Notes under the pieces: model-generated | Told to the model about the DNA's origin: nothing | The model's input: only the letters and a program-made list of their open reading frames with translations | Database searches by the model: none | Assembly (NCBI GenBank): GCA_034401795.1 | Contig: CM067366.1 | Span: 70,238,514-70,302,513 of the forward strand | Reading direction: 5' to 3' | Length of the DNA stretch: 64,000 nucleotides | From: Chaetoderma sp. LZ-2023a | Lineage: Eukaryota > Mollusca > Caudofoveata > Chaetodermatida > Chaetodermatidae | Shown: one piece after another, positions 57,403 through 64,000 of the stretch | Layout: each line of letters starts with the position of its first letter | How positions within the stretch are numbered: the stretch's first letter is position 1 | Translations under genes and position numbers: made by a program

Positions 57403-59718
57403 TTAAGCTAGTGCAGGCTCATTTATTTTTACAGTTCCCAACTCTATTGAAACTATGTTTGTTTTGCACCATATGTCCGTGAATACTTTTTCTTTACCAT
57501 GCTGCTTTAATCTAAAATATTCGCAAGGAATATGATTCAGCAGCAATGAACGAAATATTGCCTTTATTTCTCTATTGTGATTGCCCATAGATGGATTTTT
57601 CGTCTGTGCACACCGATGTTTCCAAATGGCCCAAACACCTATGGTTAGCATTGTTATTAAAATAGTCCTTTCAGACTTTATGGTATTTACACCGCTTGAT
57701 CCATATTCTCTAAATAAGACTACATGCGTTTCTACAACAATGGGCTTCGCTCCAAATTGTGCCAAGATTTGGCTGACATAGTCCCAAAATTGTGACGATA
57801 TTGGACATTCCGAAAATAAATGCTCGATTGTTTCCTCGTCTGTTTGACATAAGTAACATCTATCAGAAGTCGTAATATTGCACTTGTATGCCAAATGTCC
57901 CACCCATAGCCGTCGATGTAGTAATCGCCACGATAAATCACGAGCCATATTTGGTATGTATGGAGAATGTAAGATTTTCCATACATTTTTCCAACTGGAT
58001 GGTTTATAGCTTGAGTCATCCCATCTCCTAATTGCTATGGGAGGTGTTACTTGTTTTCGTCTCATAATGTGGTACCATTCCTTGGATCTCATCTTGTATT
58101 TTAACATCTCATCATCAAGAACTAATGCAGGTTGTGGAGTCGAACTATTATTATTTACATTTGGCAGACGAAACCATTCAATTGGTACAGCATGTTTTAT
58201 TTTATTTAGCAACCGCTGGACATCTATATGCCTCATATGTGTTTTTCTAGCGACCTCTTGCCTTGAAATCCATCTACGTGTTTGAGGGTGTATCATATCA
58301 GATAAATGTTGAATGCCATATTTTGCAAAGGACGGTAGATAAAGTACTGCATTGTTATAACATATATTACTATTGCCCCACAATTGCTGTTCTAGTACTT
58401 CCTTCCAGCACGTAGGTGAAGGCATGTATCTGTCAAATATTTCTAACTCCTTAACTTGATCTTTAAACACATCTGGTATCATTTGGCTATTCGGAGGTGG
58501 CTTCTTTGAGGTAAAAACATGCTCCGCCAGAAATGGTTCTACAATTCTCTCCATGAGAGCTCGGGAAACACATGCCCACGTCTCATCTGAGGTAATAAGA
58601 TCATTCAAAAATCTTAACCTTAAAGAAACACATTTCACTTTAATATCAATTAAATCAAGTCCTCCTTCTAACTTAGCATTATTGAGAACACGATGGGAAA
58701 CTAAATGATTATTTTCTTCCCATATGAATGACAATATCAACTCATTAACCTCCCTTTCTACATGTTTTGGCATGTGTACAACAGATGCTGTATACCATAG
58801 CCCAGATAATACCAAGTTGTTGACAAGAAACACTCTACCAAAAATTGAAAGACGACGACGCTTCCAATTTGCTAATATTCTCTTAAGCTTAGATACTCGT
58901 TCATTCCAATTTTGTGTTGTATTCGGTTTCCTGCTGAAATAGATGCCTAAAATCTTAATGGTATCATTAGACCAATTGATTTCAAGTGGTTGGTCATTCC
59001 GCTCTTTCCATGGCCCCAAAAATAATCCTTTGGATTTTCCTTTATTGATTTTCAAACCAGATGCATTTTGGAACTTTTCTAGTACGTGGTTTAAAATTGC
59101 AAAATCATTGTTTGAACTAGCAAACACAGTTCTGTCATTAGCATATTGTGACAGCTTAAGTGGTCTTTCTATACCACGAATACATATGCCTTGAAAGTTA
59201 TTATTTTGCCTCAATGCTATGCCAAGGGATTCCATCACAATAACAAATAATAATGGTGATAGGGAACACCCCTGTCTAACACCACATTGTAAGACAATTT
59301 CTCTGGATAATTGATTGTTCACTAAATAGCTACTCTTGATATACGTATATAAAATCTTAACCCATTTAATAAAGTTTGAGCCTAGCCCAAACGATTGCAA
59401 AGAATTAAAAAGAAAATCCAATTCCACATGGTCAAATGCCTTTTCGTTGTCCAAGGCAATCACAGCTGAAGCGATGCTATCCTTCTTAACCAATTATATA
59501 AGGTCTCTTATTAACATGGTACTGGTTACAATTGCCCTCCTAGGTACAGCCCATGTCTGCTCTGTTCCAATGATTTCTCCTAAAAAACTAACTAGTTTCA
59601 ATGTTAGTGCTCTGGATATTATTTTGTAGTCTACACATAGTAGAGAAATTGGTCTGTAATTCTGAATTAGACGTCTGTCATTTAGTTTATATATTAGCCT
59701 TACGTATGCCCTAGCCAT
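57403..59718 (-). pseudogene. LINE ORF2, reverse transcriptase and C-terminal part
   Basis: Two in-frame pieces separated by a stop at 59494-59496. The first has NYRPISLL. The second (696 codons from 59493) has the palm motif ALDNEKAFDHV, then GVRQGCSLSPLLF, then the catalytic box as QYANDRT: the first catalytic Asp of YADD is Asn (codon at 59137-59139), which should abolish activity. Downstream come FGRVFLVNNLVLSGLWY and a C-terminal cysteine/histidine motif, C-X2-C-X8-H-X4-C (CYLC...HLFSEC), typical of L1-type ORF2. Upstream, a 77-codon fragment at 60074-59841 (NEMSTIVCNYYESLYKSEG) belongs to the linker but is in another frame. Confidence 0.9.
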
Positions 59719-60407
59719 AGTTGGTGGTAAATGGCCGTTCTAAAAAATTTAAGTGGCTAATTCTTCCATTATTGGACCTACAAGGTGCCAACACGTTTGG
59801 TAAAATTCAACTGGAAGGCCATCACACCCCGGTGATTTTTCTAGTTCCTACCTTTAAGGGATTTTGTTAAATCTTCTAGTGTTAAGGGTTGATCACAAAA
59901 TTCACTGCCTGTGTCTGACACCTTTTTGTCTATATTTGCTAACAAATCCAATTTTGCATCTTCATCAATTCCCTCTGACTTGTACAATGACTCATAGTAA
60001 TTGCATACAATAGTACTCATTTCATTGTTGGTAAAGACGGTTGAACCATCCGACATGTTTAATGAGCACATCACCTTATCTATTGCCCGTGCTTTTTCTA
60101 ATGTGAAAAAATATCGGGTTGGCTTTTACCCTTCTGTGTGCATCTGGGCTCTTGCTCTAATTTTTGCACCTTCAAACTCATATTGTTCTATATCTCTTAT
60201 TTTACTTTTAATTTTAACCAGTAATTCATAATAATTATCTTCACCATTATTTATTTTAGCATTACCTTTCATCAGTGATCGTGAAGTGTTTTCTTGCGTT
60301 TGCGTATTTCCCGTGCTTTTCTAACAGCATACTTTCGGGAAACATACTTTAAATCCAGTTTTACATCCTCCAACCATTGCAATGTGCTCTTATATGATGC
60401 TTTCCTA

Positions 60408-61229
60408 TTAATCCAATGTTGCCAACAACTCTATATTATTCTTATAAAATTCTTCTCCCAACAGTGTTGTGTTTAATTTCCAAAACCCAACCCCTTTTGT
60501 TACCCAATCAGCATTGGCAAAGGTTACACAAACCATGTTATGATCTGAGAATGCGACTGGCTTAATATTAACATCTCTCCAGTACCCTGTCAACAAACTA
60601 TTCAAATACATTCTGTCGATCTTTGAACCAACTTTACCATCTGCCGAAAAACATGTAAGATCTTTACCATGAGGATTTGACATTCTATAGGTGTCAACTA
60701 AATTTTCATTATCACATATTTCTTTTAAGAGTCTATGTGATGTATCGGTATAAGTTGAAGTTGCATTCCTGTCATTTTCATTGTCTACGACACAATTAAA
60801 GTCACCACTCATTACTAAGTTTTCAGTAATGTTATCTAGTGCTGTTGTAGATATCTCATTAAAAAGATTACGACGTAGTTGATGAGATGCAGGTGCAAAT
60901 ATACACAGCAACGTGAAACGTGTTTGTTGTAAATCTAGCGTGACTCTCACTCAGCGACCATTTGCACCTGATACTGAAGAGATTAAATTTAGATAGGCTG
61001 AACAACGAGGGAGTATAACAATTGCTACACCTGCACTATTATCTTGAGATAACGAATAGAATATTCTGGATCCAGAAATCTTTTCTAAATTATTGTATGA
61101 TTCTGACTTCTGAATTTTTGTTTCCTGTATCAAAGCAATGTCAATCTGCTCATTTTTCAGAGTCTCTAGTAAGTGACGTTGCTTTATGTCACTATTTAAG
61201 CCTCTACAATTAAGTGTGCAAATTAGCAT
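60408..61229 (-). pseudogene. LINE ORF2, apurinic-type endonuclease
   Basis: Starts MLICTLNCRGLNS (Asn motif), then ALIQETK (catalytic Glu), an in-frame TGA at 60951-60953, then MSGDFNCVVD (Asp/Asn motif), SKIDRMYL and SDHNMVCVTF (catalytic Asp-His). All core motifs of the exonuclease III-like fold are present, so the single stop is the main lesion. ORF2 starts about 135 bp after the ORF1 stop at 61364. Confidence 0.9.
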
Positions 61230-61363
61230 AAAAATTAATTAAATGATGTGTATAACCGCCATTATTAAGCCAACTAGATTTTGTTTTTTTCGACCCTCTC
61301 TTAGACCATTTACCTATTTTACTCGCAAACGCTGCACTACTTAGCTCAACCTATTCCAAATGC

Positions 61364-62679
61364 TTAACGTTTTAATATATCTGAATCATGACGCAGATGC
61401 CTATATTTAACCCCTTTTGCCGTCACATATGGAACTAACACCTCTCCTGCCTCTGACCTGTACATGGCCATTTCATCCTGTGATTTAGAACTCTGTGTTT
61501 GAATGGATATATCGGGTTCAGCGACTGACATATTATCGTTTTCTATATCACTCTCCTCTATTTCAGATTCAGAACTCTCTCCATCTTTCTGTCGCTTTGT
61601 TCCACTCAATCGATCCGAGACACCAATTACTTTCGCTATATTATTTAAATCGTCTAGATTGACTGTACTCAGTGGAAAATCAAAGTTAGTTTCAGTATCT
61701 TGCGACCTGAATTTTACTTGTCCTAAATTAAAACTCTCTTCCAGAGGGTATTGATCATCATCTTCAACTTGTGTGGAATTAACCTCTCTGACATCAGACT
61801 TGGATTGACTTGTTACTGGAGTAAGACTTAGCCCCTCATCTAGAACCTCTATTTCATCACCTGCAACTACAGCGATTGGATTCTTAGTTTTTTCACCATG
61901 CTTCTCATTAACATGGACCTCAGCTACAATCTCAGCAACTACTGGTTCGATGACATTTTCTTTAGCAACGTGCTTCCCATTAACATGGAGTTCAGCTACA
62001 ATCTCAGCAGCTACCGGTTCTATGACATTCTCTTTAGCGACAACTTGCTCTGCACTTTTATCAGCACCCTTTTTGACATATTTGTTCTGCGGGCATCGCC
62101 ACTTAAAACGATCAGATGATCCACAAACTAGACATTTGTTTTTGTTAGGGCAATCTGTTGCAAGATGTTCTGTGCTTAAGCAGATTCTACACTCTTTGAT
62201 TTGCCCCCGTACCATAATGGCAAGATAAATCGACCATCTATCGTGACCTTACTTAGGGGAGGTTGTTGTACCTTTTCGAACCAAATTCTTCTGATGCCAT
62301 TTTCTAAGGTTCGATCAAATGGAGAGGTCTCATGTTCTACTTTGTCCACTTTGCCATACTGGATCAATTCATTGATAACCCGTTCATCTGGGATCTCTAA
62401 TGGAACCTTCATCTTGACTAATAGACGATCAGAATCTATTTCCTCCACATTACACACCTCACCCTTCACGACAAGAACCTCATCGAGGAACTTTTCCTTC
62501 ACACTTTCATTAACTACGGTGACATTCCATACAGATTTGGAAACGTTAATGAGACCTTGAAGGATCCGTGGCCCTGTCCCAACTACATCCTTCAACCCAT
62601 GATACACCTCAATTGCCGAAACACCCCAAGCCTTTGTCGTGATTTTAAGACTCAGGGTACGCTTATAGGAGGTTGCCAT
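61364..62679 (-). pseudogene. LINE ORF1, nucleic-acid-binding protein with zinc knuckles
   Basis: The start ATG at 62679 has a strong context (ACCATGG). The first 167 codons end in the wrong frame. The continuation is the overlapping frame from 62215 to 61364. The two frames meet at a run of five G (+ strand C-run near 62202-62206), which looks one base short. After the join come a canonical CX2CX4HX4C knuckle (CRIC...H...C) and a second, degenerate one where His is replaced by Arg (CLVC GSSD R FKWR C). Then comes an acidic Ser/Glu-rich tail with a 30-residue internal repeat (AKENVIEPV.AEIVAE.HVN). ORF1 proteins coat LINE RNA. Confidence 0.85.
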
Positions 62680-63362
62680 GGTGTTTTAATAAAAGAGGAA
62701 ACCCATACTACTACAATATATAAGGGGTAATACAAATATATAATACCAAGACGTCAGGGAAAGAGCTAAACACTAAATAAATAGTGTCCCCTTTTGAAAC
62801 CCTGACACCTACCAACAAATATACGAATAGATAGTACAGTCGTATATTTGTTAGTTTGAACCACTTTCTAAGTGGTTCACTAACACCTAACCGATTAAAG
62901 TGGTTTCCTAATGCATACTAACATTACAGTCATATATTCGTTAGTCTATTCGAGTTGACCGGGGACAGCCAACTGACTATAAAAATTTATAAAGTCAAAG
63001 TACTAGGCTTGCGCTTACAAATGACAAAGGAATTAATTCCACTCACTCAAGCGATCTTGCCAAATATAATGCACTAGCCAACGAACTATAGAAATAGCAT
63101 ACTGGCGCGGGGAGAAAAGTATTGCATTGACCACAGAAAGAGGAGACCTATTAAATGGCTGAACCTGCCAGCTAAGATGAGTGCCTTTAGAAAATGGAGA
63201 CACAAAATGCGAGACAAGACAAGAATTTACAGATTAAACATAAAGTTTGAAAGGAAATACTAATACGAAATATATGTATAAAATCTATCTACACAATCGC
63301 GCTAGAAACTAGCAAATTCGGGCAGCAATTGCAGAGCTAAATAAACGCGTGCGTTCACTACT
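62680..63362 (-). other. probable 5' UTR/promoter of the L1/Tx1-like LINE
   Basis: About 680 bp between the ORF1 start and the right-hand triplet array, without coding content. The words GTGGTTCACTAACACC and its relatives recur (62860-62900), as do CATATTTGTTAG/CATATTCGTTAG. Assignment to the LINE is by position only. Confidence 0.5.
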
Positions 63363-63375
63363 TTGACTACTACTA

Positions 63376-63416
<41 letters not shown>

Positions 63417-63417
63417 A

Positions 63418-63467
<50 letters not shown>

Positions 63468-63480
63468 ACTGCTACTGCTA

Positions 63481-63552
<72 letters not shown>
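63363..63552. repeat. (CTA)n/(CTG)n array, right flank of the LINE
   Basis: CTA and CTG blocks in the same orientation as 56043-56446. Poly-Ser, Val and Thr frames are artefacts. Confidence 0.95.
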
Positions 63553-63553
<1 letters not shown>

Positions 63554-63716
63554 CGAAAGCACAAACAGTGGTTATATAAATAGATAAATACCAAAATATG
63601 TAATTATGAATTGATATATAATGTCTGATCGCCATAACATTTATAACTTCTGTAAATTCATATTCCCCATATGCCATTATATGGTCTGGGTGTAAATAAA
63701 AAACCTGAATCTGAAT

Positions 63717-64000
63717 CCTTTCCATTTTTGGCTATGCCCCGCCCAGCACTAGCTAAGCTCCACCCACACCTCGCTGTGTTGGGATTGATTGATGACCAAA
63801 TGCGCTAGCTATCAATTTCCTGAAAACTATACAGGGAAGCTGTTGAATATTTTGTAACTAATTTGACAGGTTGCTGTTGCTGCCTATGGCAGCAACAGCG
63901 CCCAGTCAAATTAGTTTCAAAATATTCAACAGAATATTGATTAAATAGTACAAGTAAACAATTTGTACAACGACGCAGAGACCGTCTTCAAATATACGTT
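63717..64000 (+). mobile_element. palindromic MITE, cut by the window end
   Basis: CCTTTCCATTTTTGGCTATG, GCCCCGCCCAGC, GCTCCACCC, then the hairpin at 63839-63932 and TGATTAAATAGTACAAGTAA. It shares TTTTGTAACTAATTTGACAGG on the left arm and AAACAATTTGTACAACG with the 20.8 kb copy (subfamily I). The CRE half lies beyond the window. Confidence 0.85.

Larger units (their letters stand above)
56447..63362 (-). mobile_element. near-complete L1/Tx1-like LINE, inactivated
   Basis: Reads leftwards, ~6.9 kb if bounded by the two triplet arrays. Order: 5' UTR (about 63362-62680), ORF1 with zinc knuckles (62679-61364), ORF2 with APE endonuclease (61229-60408), linker, RT and C-terminal zinc motif (59718-57403), 3' UTR with a 246-bp internal duplication, then an A-rich tail (+ strand T-run 56447-56463). 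Stops and frameshifts plus a mutated catalytic box show it is dead. Its two-ORF plan, CCHC ORF1 and RT sequence style fit the L1 superfamily, Tx1 branch. Exact ends are inferred. Confidence 0.85.

Noticed and set aside
56043..63552. CRISPR-like or other regularly spaced array
   Set aside because: Repeats in the window are tandem satellites without unique spacers, and the DNA is animal.

Overview
The window is nuclear DNA of an animal, most likely a marine invertebrate. It is AT-rich, intron-bearing and dominated by mobile elements, satellites and microsatellites. The only host gene I recognise with confidence is a fibrinogen-related (FReD) lectin-type gene on the + strand. Two of its exons (20194-20355 and 31470-31720) are separated by an 11.1 kb intron packed with repeats. 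The repeat mix (L1/Tx1-like LINE, other APE-type LINE fragments, hAT-like and palindromic MITEs, AAGGTCA-type satellites) fits a deuterostome or lophotrochozoan. The species cannot be named from sequence alone.

Layout. 0-11 kb: two diverged copies of a ~2.6-3.3 kb unit (about 190-3455 and 8190-10760). Each has a CCAAT/TATA promoter-like block reading leftwards and a conserved short reading frame of unknown function. Between them lie a palindromic MITE, an inverted repeat and degenerate AAGATGGC satellite. 11-20 kb: satellites, a 1.6 kb terminal-inverted-repeat element, palindromes and microsatellites. 20-32 kb: the FReD gene; its intron holds a MITE, 33-bp minisatellites, T-rich tracts, a 180-bp satellite with perfect DR1 nuclear-receptor motifs, and two dead LINEs. 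32-36 kb: MITE pieces and a near-identical 1150-bp head-to-tail duplication. 36-52 kb: more MITEs, palindromes, two more LINE copies, a ~1 kb GGT/GGC-rich tract and 42-bp minisatellite. 52-55 kb: two arrays of a 16-bp minisatellite with higher-order structure. 56-63.5 kb: an almost complete but inactivated L1/Tx1-like LINE on the - strand, bracketed on both sides by (CTA)n/(CTG)n arrays in the same orientation, as if it had landed inside a microsatellite.

The most interesting signals are: (1) a dispersed ~390-bp MITE with a ~90-bp perfect-type palindrome and repeated TGACGTCA (CRE) sites, in which several copies are broken exactly at the hairpin tip; (2) the LINE nested in a trinucleotide array; (3) the short conserved reading frame with synonymous Ser and Arg codon swaps in the two 5'-window repeats; (4) the 1150-bp duplication. 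No prokaryotic genes, CRISPR, rRNA or tRNA genes were seen. Most long open frames in the window come from simple repeats and are not genes.
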